From: PoT sp049331405
GTDB taxonomy: Bacteria; Planctomycetota; Planctomycetia; Isosphaerales; Isosphaeraceae
Reading direction: 5' to 3'
NCBI RefSeq assembly: GCF_049331405.1
Contig: NZ_CP186274.1
Location: 744,001-808,000, forward strand
Length of the DNA: 64,000 nt
Part shown: one piece after another, positions 8,264-16,461 of the stretch
How positions within the stretch are numbered: position 1 is the first letter of the stretch
How the letters are laid out: every line of letters starts with the position of its first letter
The notes under the pieces: generated by a model
What the model was told of the DNA's origin: nothing
Databases searched by the model: none
What the model saw: only the letters and a program-made list of their open reading frames with translations
Made by a program: the position numbers and the translations under genes

Positions 8264-9640
8264 ATGATGGATCATGCAATGTCACTGAAGGTCATCATCA
8301 TCGGCGCGGGGACGGGCGGACTCTGCCTGGCTCACGGGCTAAGGCAGGAGGGGATCGAGGTCGCCGTCTTCGAGCGAGATCGGACCCGCATGGACGGGCT
8401 CCAGGGGTATCGCGTGGGGATCGACCCCGACGGCAGCCGGGCCCTCCACGCCTGCCTGCCGTCCGACCTCTATGCGACGTTCGTCGCCACCTGCGCCAGG
8501 GCTCCCCGCTACTTCAATATTTACACCGAGTGGATGTCGGAGGTGCTGTCATTGCCGGTCCTCGATGGCGGTAGTCCCGAGGACACCATCAACACCGAGA
8601 AGTCGGTGAGCCGGATGACCATGCGGCAGGTTTTGCTGACGGGGCTCGAGGATGTCGTCCACTTCGACAAGTCGTTCGAACGCTACGAGCAGCGGGCCGA
8701 TGGCAAGGTGACGGCCTACTTCAACGACGGCACTTCAACGACGGGCGACCTCCTCGTCGCGGCCGACGGCACGAACTCGAGGGTCCGCAAGCAGTACCTG
8801 CCGCACGCCAAACTCGAGGAGTCGGGGATCCTCGCGATCGGCGCCAAGGTGCCTCTCACGGTCGACACCAAGGCGCTCCTCCCGGATAAGGCCTTTTATG
8901 GTGTGTCCCTGGTGATCGCCCCGAAGGGCTATTCCAACATCCTGCATGTGATGGAGTTCCCCTGGGATCGTCAGGGGCCGAGGACGATGGCCGGCGGCAA
9001 CGACGCCGACCTCATCGCGAGGTGGCCGGGGCTGCTCTACGACAATACCTCGAATTACATCATGTGGGGCTTCAGTGCGGCCCGTCGCCACTTCGCGACC
9101 GATCCGATGTCGGCGAGGGGCGAGGACCTCGTGAATCTCGCGCTCTCGATGACGCAAGGCTGGCATCCGAACCTCCGCAAGCTGATGACGTTGTCAGATC
9201 CGTCGACGGTCTTCCCCATCAACATCCGCACGTCCGTGCCCGTCGAACCCTGGCCGACGTCCAGCGTGACGCTCCTGGGTGACGCCATCCACACGATGAC
9301 GCCGGGTCGCGGCGTGGGGGCGAACACGGCGCTCCGCGACGCCGCCCTCTTGAGGCGCAAGTTGGTTGAGGTTAGGAATGGAACCAAGCCCCTCCTCCTC
9401 GCCATCTCCGAGTACGAGGAGGAGATGAGAACCTATGCCTATGCGGCCGTGCAGAAGTCGCGCGAGCAGATGGACCAGGACGCCTGGATCCACAAGCCCG
9501 TCGTCGGCCGGTTGGCCCTGGCCTCGATGCGGGCGGGGATGCGGCTCGTGAACGCGGTCCCCGTCCTCAAGCGACGCATGGCCGAGTCGCAGTCGGCGTT
9601 CCGAGGCGCGCATCGAGAGGGCGATTCCGGCACGACGTGA
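8264..9640 (+). CDS. FAD-dependent aromatic-ring monooxygenase-like oxidoreductase
   Basis: Group A flavin monooxygenase of 458 aa. Visible are the Rossmann GAGTGG near residue 14, the acidic end of beta-2 (VFERD), the DG motif region LLVAADGTNSRVRKQ near 165-180, and the GD motif LLGDAIHTMTPGRGVGANTALRDA near 340-360. FAD and NAD(P)H are expected cofactors; candidate substrates are phenolics or polyketide-like compounds. The same fold includes tetracycline-inactivating TetX enzymes, so the substrate is open. The start is ATG 8264 or the adjacent ATG 8267, both behind AAAGGAG. It lies between padR and an intradiol dioxygenase. Confidence 0.88.
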   Translation: MMDHAMSLKVIIIGAGTGGLCLAHGLRQEGIEVAVFERDRTRMDGLQGYRVGIDPDGSRALHACLPSDLYATFVATCARAPRYFNIYTEWMSEVLSLPVLDGGSPEDTINTEKSVSRMTMRQVLLTGLEDVVHFDKSFERYEQRADGKVTAYFNDGTSTTGDLLVAADGTNSRVRKQYLPHAKLEESGILAIGAKVPLTVDTKALLPDKAFYGVSLVIAPKGYSNILHVMEFPWDRQGPRTMAGGNDADLIARWPGLLYDNTSNYIMWGFSAARRHFATDPMSARGEDLVNLALSMTQGWHPNLRKLMTLSDPSTVFPINIRTSVPVEPWPTSSVTLLGDAIHTMTPGRGVGANTALRDAALLRRKLVEVRNGTKPLLLAISEYEEEMRTYAYAAVQKSREQMDQDAWIHKPVVGRLALASMRAGMRLVNAVPVLKRRMAESQSAFRGAHREGDSGTT

Positions 9641-9914
9641 CAACGTGGTGGTTCGGGCTCCATTTCGAGAGTCTTGACGCTCCTATACACACTCCGGATC
9701 TCGCCGGCTCTAAAATCGGGTCGTGGATGCAAAGGGGCGGTTGGGTCGCGACCACATTTCACTTCTTTGGTGGTCATGGCCCGAGGCTCGGCGAGGCTGC
9801 GATGATGCCGTCACGCGACGATGGCCGGCGACGCTCCTTGAATCCGGATCCTCGCCCATCGAAAAAGGGACAGAGAACGACTGGGTCGCATCGAACCGGT
9901 AAGGAGATTCTGGG

Positions 9915-10622
9915 ATGAGTTCGTTTCTCTCCACATCGCATCGCCGGCAGTTCATGCGGGCCCTCGCGACCGGCGGCGCCTTCTTCACGACCCGGGGCCT
10001 CTTCGCCGAGCAACTCGCGCTGACCCCGGCGCGGACGGAAGGGCCCTTCTATCCCGACCAACTCCCCCTCGACACCGACAACGACCTGATCATCGTCAAT
10101 GACGGGATCACGCCGGCCGTGGGGGAGATTACCCACCTGACCGGCCGGATCCTCGACGCGGGCGGGAGCCCGATCCGCCACGCCACGATCGAGATCTGGC
10201 AGTGCGACGCCAACCAGGTCTACCTCCACACGGGCGACAGCGCGAACAAGAAGGATCAGCAGGACAAGAACTTCCAGGGGTTCGGCCGCTTCACCACCGG
10301 CTCGACCGGCGAATACTACTTCCGCACGATCAAGCCGGTCCCCTATCCGGGCCGCCCGGCCCCGCACATCCACGTGAAGGTCAAGAAGGGGAACCGAGAG
10401 CTGTTGACGACGCAGATCAACATCGCCGGGCACCCCGGCAACGCGATCGACGGCGTCGTCCGCGAAGGCCTCTCCGCATTCGATCGAGAGTTGCTCATGA
10501 CCGACTTCAAGCCGCTCGAGGGCTCGAAGATCGGCGAACTTGCCGCGAAGTTCGAGATCGTGCTAGGCCGCACGCCCGACGAGCGCGACTTCGCCCCGAA
10601 AGTCAGTTCGAACCGGCGATAA
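9915..10622 (+). CDS. intradiol ring-cleavage dioxygenase, Tat-exported
   Basis: A 235-aa protein of the protocatechuate 3,4-dioxygenase/catechol 1,2-dioxygenase superfamily. The N-terminus has a twin-arginine-type signal (HRRQFMRALATGG). The mature part starts with the TEGPFYP segment of the family. The signature LTGRILDAGGSPIRHATIEIWQ runs into CDANQVY. The non-haem Fe(III) ligands are probably the Tyr in ANQVY, the Tyr of PVPYPGRP and the two His of PHIHVKV. Export is a known trait of planctomycete and fungal members of this superfamily. The monooxygenase upstream suggests hydroxylation followed by ring cleavage, though the 274-nt gap leaves co-transcription open. Confidence 0.9.
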   Translation: MSSFLSTSHRRQFMRALATGGAFFTTRGLFAEQLALTPARTEGPFYPDQLPLDTDNDLIIVNDGITPAVGEITHLTGRILDAGGSPIRHATIEIWQCDANQVYLHTGDSANKKDQQDKNFQGFGRFTTGSTGEYYFRTIKPVPYPGRPAPHIHVKVKKGNRELLTTQINIAGHPGNAIDGVVREGLSAFDRELLMTDFKPLEGSKIGELAAKFEIVLGRTPDERDFAPKVSSNRR

Positions 10623-10685
10623 TCCTCGCCGAGGACGTGCAGGATCGCGGCGGGCGGAGAATGGGTTGGCCGGGGTAACCCCGCG

Positions 10686-10701
10686 CCTTCGACGTCGAAG
10701 G
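10686..10701. repeat. 16-bp perfect palindrome
   Basis: CCTTCGACGTCGAAGG is fully self-complementary. It lies 64 nt after the dioxygenase and 190 nt before the EF-hand gene. It could be an operator or half of a weak terminator; nothing else supports either reading. Confidence 0.3.
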
Positions 10702-10891
10702 TACGCGAACAGGTTTTCAGGCGTCGTCGAGGGGCGCGCAGGGGGGCGAAATGATGAGCAAGGCATCGTCGACGAGGCACCTCGATTTTTCTGTCCTCAA
10801 GTTCCCCGGCCGCCCGTTACTTACCGCATCGTCCGGGACGAATCAACGAATCGCGATCACGCTCCCAGGGTTCTTTCAAGCGGGTGAAATT

Positions 10892-11560
10892 ATGCGAATG
10901 GGATCGAGAGTGTTGTGGACGTGGGGTGTTGTGGCCCTGGCATCGACGGCGATGGCACAGCCCCCCGACGAAGATGAAGGCCCTCGCCGGGGGCCGGGCG
11001 GGCCCGGCAACGGCGACCTCGTGGCCAGGATGCTCGAGTTCGACAAGGACGGCGACGCCAAGCTGACCCGGGTTGAAATCACCGACGAGCGGCTGGTCCG
11101 CCTCTTCGACCGCGCCGACGCCGACAAGGATGGCACCGTCACCAAGGAAGAACTGACCGCCCTGGCCTCGAAGGAAGACGAGAACGACCGCAACGCCCCT
11201 CCGGGCTTCGGCGGCCCCGGCGGCCCGGGTGGCCCCGGAGGTCCCGGCGGCCCCGGCGGCCCCATGATGGGCTTTCCCAGGCCGGGTGAGATCATGCCCG
11301 CCATGCTCCAGCAGCGCCTGAAGCTCACCGCGTCGCAGAAGTCGAAGCTGGCGGACCTCCAGAAGGACGTCGACAAGAAGCTCGAGAAGATCCTCGACGC
11401 CGACCAGAAGAAGCAGCTCAAGGCCATGCGTAACCGAGGTCCCGGCGGCCCGGGTGGGCCTGGCGGCTTCGGAGGCCCCGGAGGTCCTGGAGGCAGGCGT
11501 GGTGGCCCCGGCGGTCCCGGCGGCGGTCCTCCGCCGTTCGAGCCTGACAGCGATCAGTGA
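10892..11560 (+). CDS. secreted EF-hand protein with Gly/Pro-rich repeats
   Basis: A 222-aa protein. A signal peptide (MRMGSRVLWTWGVVALASTAMA) leads to a mature N-terminus with a Pro/Gly linker. Two EF-hand loops follow (DKDGDAKLTRVEI and DADKDGTVTKEEL, about residues 50-90), then a GGPGGPGGPG tract, a helical segment with KLTASQKSKLADLQKDVDKKLEKI, and a second GGPGG-rich tail. I chose the ATG at 10892 because it begins the signal peptide; the frame is open 47 codons further up. Calmodulin-like Ca binding is expected; the biological role is unknown. The helical part resembles the Spy/CpxP-like segments of similar planctomycete proteins. Confidence 0.85.
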   Translation: MRMGSRVLWTWGVVALASTAMAQPPDEDEGPRRGPGGPGNGDLVARMLEFDKDGDAKLTRVEITDERLVRLFDRADADKDGTVTKEELTALASKEDENDRNAPPGFGGPGGPGGPGGPGGPGGPMMGFPRPGEIMPAMLQQRLKLTASQKSKLADLQKDVDKKLEKILDADQKKQLKAMRNRGPGGPGGPGGFGGPGGPGGRRGGPGGPGGGPPPFEPDSDQ

Positions 11561-11587
11561 GCCTTCGAGCGAGTGCTTGGAATGAAC

Positions 11588-11623
11588 GAGGCGTCGGGGA
11601 TCCAGCCGGATCCCCAATGCCTC
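11588..11623. terminator. bidirectional hairpin terminator
   Basis: Nested inverted repeat: GAGGC/GCCTC outside, GGGGATCC/GGATCCCC inside, AGCC loop. It lies between the converging EF-hand (+) and STAS (-) genes. Confidence 0.55.
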
Positions 11624-11737
11624 GCTCCGTTATCCCGGCTGTCGCTCGTCGCTCGGGGAAGGAACGGCTTTGGTGGGTTGTCGGATGTTCGCCGCGGCGT
11701 GATCGGCAGGTCGTGTCGAACCCATACCGCCGGGTGA

Positions 11738-12193
11738 TTATCGCTTGTTGAGCCAGGGCTGGAGCAGGGAGGCGAGGAAGTTCTTGCCCGCGGCGAAGCC
11801 CGACTTCTTCTCGTCGCCCGAGGTCGGGTCGGGCCGGCCGAGGAATGCGGCCACGGCCCCGCGCTGGGTCTTGTGGATGTCGAACAGCGAGTCGGAATGC
11901 GTGAGCTCCAGGAGCCGGAGCACGTCGGAGCGGAGCCGGCAAATCTTCAGCTTTCCCCCCCCCTCGCGGATTCGCTTCTGGAACTGCAAGAGGACCGCGA
12001 TCGCGGCGCTCTTGATGGATTCAACATTCGCCATGTTGAGCACCACCTTCGGCGAGCCAGAGGCGATGGCATCGGCCCCGAGCTGATATAGTTGATCCGC
12101 CGTCTCTTGCTGGAGCTCGGATGTCGTGACCAGGATCGTGCAGATCCCCTCCACGTCTTCGCGATGGAATGGCTTCCTCGATGCAGATGACAT
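11738..12193 (-). CDS. STAS-domain protein (anti-anti-sigma-like)
   Basis: A 151-aa protein. Residues about 15-110 form a STAS fold: ICTILVTTSELQQE, KVVLNMANVESIKSAAIAVLLQFQKRI, then GGKLKICRLRSDVLRLLELTHSDSLFDIHKT. The usual DxSxxxxxDSSG phospho-acceptor segment is replaced by NMANVESIKSAA; a Ser is still present where phosphorylation would occur. It is preceded by AGGAAAG. STAS proteins bind anti-sigma kinases or act in stressosome-like switches; no partner kinase is adjacent. The 1.1 kb upstream contains no clear gene. Confidence 0.85.
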   Translation of the reverse strand: MSSASRKPFHREDVEGICTILVTTSELQQETADQLYQLGADAIASGSPKVVLNMANVESIKSAAIAVLLQFQKRIREGGGKLKICRLRSDVLRLLELTHSDSLFDIHKTQRGAVAAFLGRPDPTSGDEKKSGFAAGKNFLASLLQPWLNKR

Positions 12194-13284
12194 AGGTCGA
12201 GCTTTCCTGGATGAAAATGAATATGGATTCCGCGATGACGAATATCTGCAGCTTGGAGCTTCGCAGATTTTTTACCATGAATCGATCTGTTTCTTCACAA
12301 TCGAAACGATTCGTTTGGGAATTCGTAAAGAAATTAAATGATTCGTCGTACTAAAGGTTCATGTCAGATGTCGAAAAGGGTTGGCCATGAATGCCTTGGA
12401 CTAATCATCTCGGGTTTGCATGATGTTTCGGTATTGCGACATCATGAGATGCGTTATATCCATGGTGCTGTATGCGGCGGCGGGCAGGCCGGTCTATCGC
12501 CCCCGGCGATCAAGGCGGGTCAAGGTTGTGCAGGTGTTTGAAATTTTCGCAATTGCATTCGCATTTCGGCGGGTTTCGTTACCTGGCGGATCATTCTAAG
12601 GCGAGATCATCTGAGGGTCGATCCCCGACATCGATCAACATGCCTTACTTCCCGAAAGTTGGAGGCAAACGACCCGCGAGCCTGGAGTCGCAACCCTCGG
12701 GAAGCGCGGACCTTTCGAGGATGGAGTTGCGGGGTTTTCCAGCACCTCAAGCATCGCACACGGTGAGTCCCGCCAACGAGTTGTGCCCGCAACTCAAGGC
12801 CACCACAAGGCAAACATAGTCCACACTTGAGGTTCGTCGAACTTTTTTTAATGAAGTAGGACGAACGAGTCTCGCAACGCCCTTCTCTCACCCACCCCGA
12901 AGACACTGGTCTCCATCTCCAGGGACAAAAGTCTGGCGGGAAATGACCTGTCGTCAATCGGTGTCAACTTGCCCTCTTGATTCACTTGTGGCAACTGTGG
13001 CAACATTGGGAATTGTTGGATTGAGTTGATGGGGAAAAATGGGTGATTTGTGAGCGGCTTGGTCGCGATCCTTTTGGAGGATAAGCACTTAGGCAAGGGT
13101 GGTCGTTGATGGTGGAATGGGACTGGGGCTATCTCGTCGTTGCGTCTTAAATCGGTGATGGCATGAGGCGAGGCGGTCCTGGAGACGCTCGTTCTTCCCT
13201 CAGAATCACGATTTACTCGGCGAGGGGAAGGGCTCGAGGAGATGTCGAGGACGGGGCCATCCTTGAGAGGGGGAGGGGCTCGCG
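12194..13284. other. long non-coding stretch
   Basis: About 1.1 kb without a supportable gene. On the minus strand 12742-12825 would encode a CxxCxxC...CxxC zinc-ribbon-like piece, perhaps a relic. Base composition is lower in GC than the flanks, especially 12220-12350. No tRNA, repeat array or clear terminator was seen. Confidence 0.5.
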
Positions 13285-13761
13285 TCAGCCGTATTTCGAC
13301 TTCCAATCGGCCTTCATTCGAGCGTAGGTTGGGTTGGCCTCGGCCTTCTTCCAGGCTTCGTGGAAGATCCGCGCCGACTCGGCCTTCAGGGGATCGCCCG
13401 TGCCCTTGGCCAGCGGGGCCTTGCTCTCCGGGTCGTATTTCCGGCCGCCCTTGTAGTTGGCGTAGCGTCGGGCCCGGGTGAAGCCCATCTGGAGGAACTT
13501 GCGGGCCATGTCGGCGCCGACGAAGTCCCTTTGCTTGACGAAATGCAGGAAGAGCCGAGAGATGGCCCGGCTGCTCTCCAGGGCGACCTCGGGGGTCTTG
13601 AACCGCCAGAGGGGTACGAGCTGCCCCTTGTAGGGCTCGCAGATCAGGACGCCCTGCTCGCCCTTGCCGACGCGATAGAGATCGGGATGCTCCCGATAGT
13701 CGACGTCGTCGCGCCAGTGATACCCGGCCTTATCGAAGTCGAGATAGCTTGGCTTGTCCAT
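13285..13761 (-). CDS. DUF4385 domain protein
   Basis: A 158-aa protein. I recognise the DUF4385 pattern: DYREHPDLYRVGKGEQGVL, ICEPYKGQLVPLWRFKTPEVA, DFVGADMARKFLQMGFTRARRYANYKGG. The family is uncharacterised, widespread and roughly this length. I chose the ATG at 13761 because similarity begins there; the open frame further upstream (to 13914) overlaps the end of the diguanylate cyclase gene and has no family content. It lies 34 nt behind that gene on the same strand, so they are probably co-transcribed. Confidence 0.85.
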   Translation of the reverse strand: MDKPSYLDFDKAGYHWRDDVDYREHPDLYRVGKGEQGVLICEPYKGQLVPLWRFKTPEVALESSRAISRLFLHFVKQRDFVGADMARKFLQMGFTRARRYANYKGGRKYDPESKAPLAKGTGDPLKAESARIFHEAWKKAEANPTYARMKADWKSKYG

Positions 13762-13795
13762 GCCCGGGAAGAGGGCAAGTCCCGGGCCAAATCCT

Positions 13796-15019
13796 TCAGG
13801 CTCTGTGGCTGATGAGCGAGCCCAGGTGAGAGCCCACCAGGCCTTCCTCGATGACTTCCTCTTCAGGCTGCGAGGATCGGCAGACCCGGTCGCGTCCCGC
13901 GCCCTTGGCCGCATAGAGGGCCGTATCGGCGGTCGCGATGAGGGCCTCGAGGTTCATCGACACTGCCGGCATCACGGCGACGCCCGCGCTCACGGTGGCC
14001 CGGATCAGGGTGCGGTTGAAGGTGATCGGCTTGTTCCGGAGCGCGAGCCGGATGCGTTCGCCCACGGCCTCGGCCCCTTCCTCGTCCACGCCAGGAAGCA
14101 GGAGCACGAATTCCTCGCCGCCGAGGCGGCCCAGGATGTCTTCCCGGCGCAGGCAGGTCTGGGAACGCTCGGCGAACTCGATGAGGACCTTGTCGCCGGC
14201 CGCATGGCCGAAGCGGTCGTTGATGGACTTGAAGTTGTCGAGGTCGAAGAGGACGAGGGCCACGGACTCGCGGGTCCGGGCGCTCCGCTTCATCGCCATC
14301 TCCGAGAGCTCGCGGAAGCCCCGGCGGTTCAGGAGCAGGGTCAACGGGTCGCTCATCGCCAGGCGGCTGAGCCGCTGCACCCGGCGCTCCATCGTCATCA
14401 TGCTGCCGAACATCACGACGATGATCAGCGAGACGAACGACTGGAAGATCACGATCTCGTTGTATCGGTCGTTGTCGAAGGGCTTGTTCGTGAAGTGGTC
14501 GTTGAAGATCTCGCAGGCCCAGAGGAGGCTGACGCCGGCCTCGCCCAGGCAGAGGAGCGCGATGAACGAGCGGGAATAGCCGCTGTCCTGCGGGCTCCCC
14601 CAGAGGTCGCGGGCGATCAGGGACATCCCCATCGCCGAGCAGAGGTTGAACAGCGCGATCTTCATCGCGTCGTTGTCGCGCACCTCGGGGACGAGCACCA
14701 GCACGATCAGCATCCAGAGCAGGGCGGGGGCCAGGATCCAGGGGCGGGCGGGGCGATTGTCGAAGGCCCGGACGCCGCCATGCCAGAGGCCGATGCCCAC
14801 CAGCAGGACGGCGTTGGCGATCTCCTCGATGCTGGGCACGTCGGGGATCTTCCCCTGGCAGGCGAGCAGGGTGATCCCCGCGCCCACGCAGGCGAAGCCC
14901 GCGCACCACCAGAGGTAAGACTTGGACGCCTGGTCGCAGAACCAGAGGACCAGCAGCACGACGACCACCGAGGCGGACGTCGCTGCCCACAAGGCGCCGA
15001 CTGTGAATGTGTCAATCAC
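13796..15019 (-). CDS. membrane diguanylate cyclase (GGDEF)
   Basis: A 407-aa protein. The N-terminal 215 residues contain about seven hydrophobic segments, for example ALWAATSASVVVVLLVLWF and IVIFQSFVSLIIVVMFGSM. The GGDEF domain follows (about 225-385): DPLTLLLNRRGF, LFDLDNFKSINDRFGHAAGD, the active-site GGEEF, and the inhibitory RxxD site (RRED) five residues before it. Both active site and I-site are intact, so it should make c-di-GMP and be product-inhibited. The start is GTG at 15019. The membrane part matches no named sensor domain I know. Confidence 0.9.
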   Translation of the reverse strand: MIDTFTVGALWAATSASVVVVLLVLWFCDQASKSYLWWCAGFACVGAGITLLACQGKIPDVPSIEEIANAVLLVGIGLWHGGVRAFDNRPARPWILAPALLWMLIVLVLVPEVRDNDAMKIALFNLCSAMGMSLIARDLWGSPQDSGYSRSFIALLCLGEAGVSLLWACEIFNDHFTNKPFDNDRYNEIVIFQSFVSLIIVVMFGSMMTMERRVQRLSRLAMSDPLTLLLNRRGFRELSEMAMKRSARTRESVALVLFDLDNFKSINDRFGHAAGDKVLIEFAERSQTCLRREDILGRLGGEEFVLLLPGVDEEGAEAVGERIRLALRNKPITFNRTLIRATVSAGVAVMPAVSMNLEALIATADTALYAAKGAGRDRVCRSSQPEEEVIEEGLVGSHLGSLISHRA

Positions 15020-15198
15020 TGGATTCGCGACCCCATGAATTCGGCTAGTTGATTCGTCATGAAATCAAATAGTCTCGTGTCGCTATCTCACGCCGTCAGT
15101 CGCGAGTCGGCCCGCCGTCGTCCCTGAAGCAGCCAGTCATCTCGGGAAATTGTATTGAAATCTTCGTATTTGCGATTATCGCTGTGTCGGGTTTCGGC

Positions 15199-15258
15199 GC
15201 CTCCCCCGGGGGAGGCGAGGCGACCGTGGAGACGGTCGGCCGGGGAGGTTCGCCCGGC
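15199..15258. repeat. cluster of three stem-loops
   Basis: The first is an 18-bp perfect palindrome (15199-15216). The second is an 8-bp-class stem with a GGAG loop (GACCGT/ACGGTC, 15222-15237). The third is GCCGGG/CCCGGC with an 8-nt loop (15239-15258). They follow each other with 1-5 nt spacing in an otherwise gene-free region. A structured RNA or a decayed repeat element are both possible. Confidence 0.4.
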
Positions 15259-15648
15259 GATTGCGGCGAGCCGGCCCGGGAAGGATTCGGGATCGACTCG
15301 CGTTGACACGCGATGATCCGCTCTATGTCCGGGTAACTCGAGCCGACGTGACCCAGTCACACCTGAGCAAGTGTCGTGCCCTAACCTTACCCCCGGGCCC
15401 TCGCCCGCCACCATGAGCACCGTCGGCCTCAAAGGTCGAGCGGGAAGCAGCCCTGATCGATTAGCGTAGTCGACTTGACAAGACGATCCAATAGGCCAAC
15501 CTGATTGCGACACCAAAGTGGCTCTTAAAATGCCGGAAAATCCCGGTCTTCGCTGTGCTTGTTGCGTGTCGATCATGCGACCAGGGCCATGATGTTTTAT
15601 ACGAAAAAACTTAGACATGGCAACCAGGACGACTAATTAGTTGAGGCT

Positions 15649-15765
15649 ATGTCGGAAAAAAACAACGACCCTTTTCAGATTGACTTGCGGATCCAAAACC
15701 GCATCGTCGGAGTTTCCGCCGCAGGCCCCGCAGGTTCTCGATTTGACAGATTTGCTGGGCAATGA
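15649..15765 (+). CDS. possible 38-aa peptide
   Basis: ATG 15649 follows TTGAGG at SD distance and opens a 38-codon frame starting MSEKNNDPFQIDLRIQNRIVG. I recognise no family. It is listed only because it lies in a long gene-free stretch and starts with a hydrophilic, gene-like N-terminus. Confidence 0.15.
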   Translation: MSEKNNDPFQIDLRIQNRIVGVSAAGPAGSRFDRFAGQ

Positions 15766-16461
15766 TTTGCCGGATTAGCCATGGGAAAGCCTGGAAAACT
15801 CGCGGTTTATCTCGGTTATTATAGCCGGGATTCGGTTGTTATATGCTTATTGGATCAAGTTGGCTGTTGACCAAAATATAAAGCGATGCGTCTAGACAGG
15901 CCTTAGGATTTGGGAAGTATAGGTCGCGGTTCGATTGATAAAGCCGTGCAGAGCCCCTTTTATAAGAGTGTCAACGTTAATTCGGCCTCGTTAAAATTGC
16001 GTTATCGCGGCTTAAGCAGGTCGTAGCTTGTTCGCGGCGAAGGGGCTGCGTCACTCGGTTCCTCCCTTCGGGAATCTAAGGTCATCGTGGCCTGATATTT
16101 TTAACTGCCTGGCAAACTCGGGCACCCTTCACAGGTCCCCTGGAATGTCATCATCTTGCCTGATCAACGCGGAGCCTGCTCTAGCACGCTCGGGATTGCG
16201 CTTTGCCTGAGCAAGCCGGGGTTGAGAGTGAAGTTGCCGGTCGGAATCCCGGTCACATGCGTCCGGGGTACGGGACCGTCAGGACGTTCCGAGATTGCCA
16301 TCTCCTCGGACCCTCCCCCGAGGTCAGCACCTTGTTTCACTCTTGGGACTGATATATCATGCCCGGTATTAGGCAGGGTCGACTCATCTTCGAGCGAAAC
16401 CAAAGAGGGCAACGGACGTACGCCTTGTCCTCGTCTTGCCACTTGCCGAGGGGGAATACCT

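Larger units (their letters stand above)
15020..16461. other. 1.4-kb non-coding region with stem-loops
   Basis: No gene I can support. It contains three consecutive GC stem-loops at 15199-15258, a possible 38-codon ORF at 15649-15765, and an AT-richer block at 15770-16030. The open frame 15088-15618 on the minus strand shows no family resemblance. The last 300 nt belong to the 5' region of the Gfo/Idh/MocA gene. Confidence 0.5.

Noticed and set aside
11200..11530. GGTCCCGGCGG-type tandem repeats as a CRISPR or non-coding repeat array
   Set aside because: The repeats lie in frame inside the EF-hand gene and encode Gly-Pro tracts. Unit lengths are irregular and there are no spacers.
12848..13306. 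152-aa open frame on the minus strand
   Set aside because: It overlaps the 3' end of the DUF4385 gene and shows no recognisable domain.
15088..15618. 176-aa open frame on the minus strand
   Set aside because: No SD site, no family resemblance, composition like untranslated GC-rich DNA, and it spans the stem-loop cluster.
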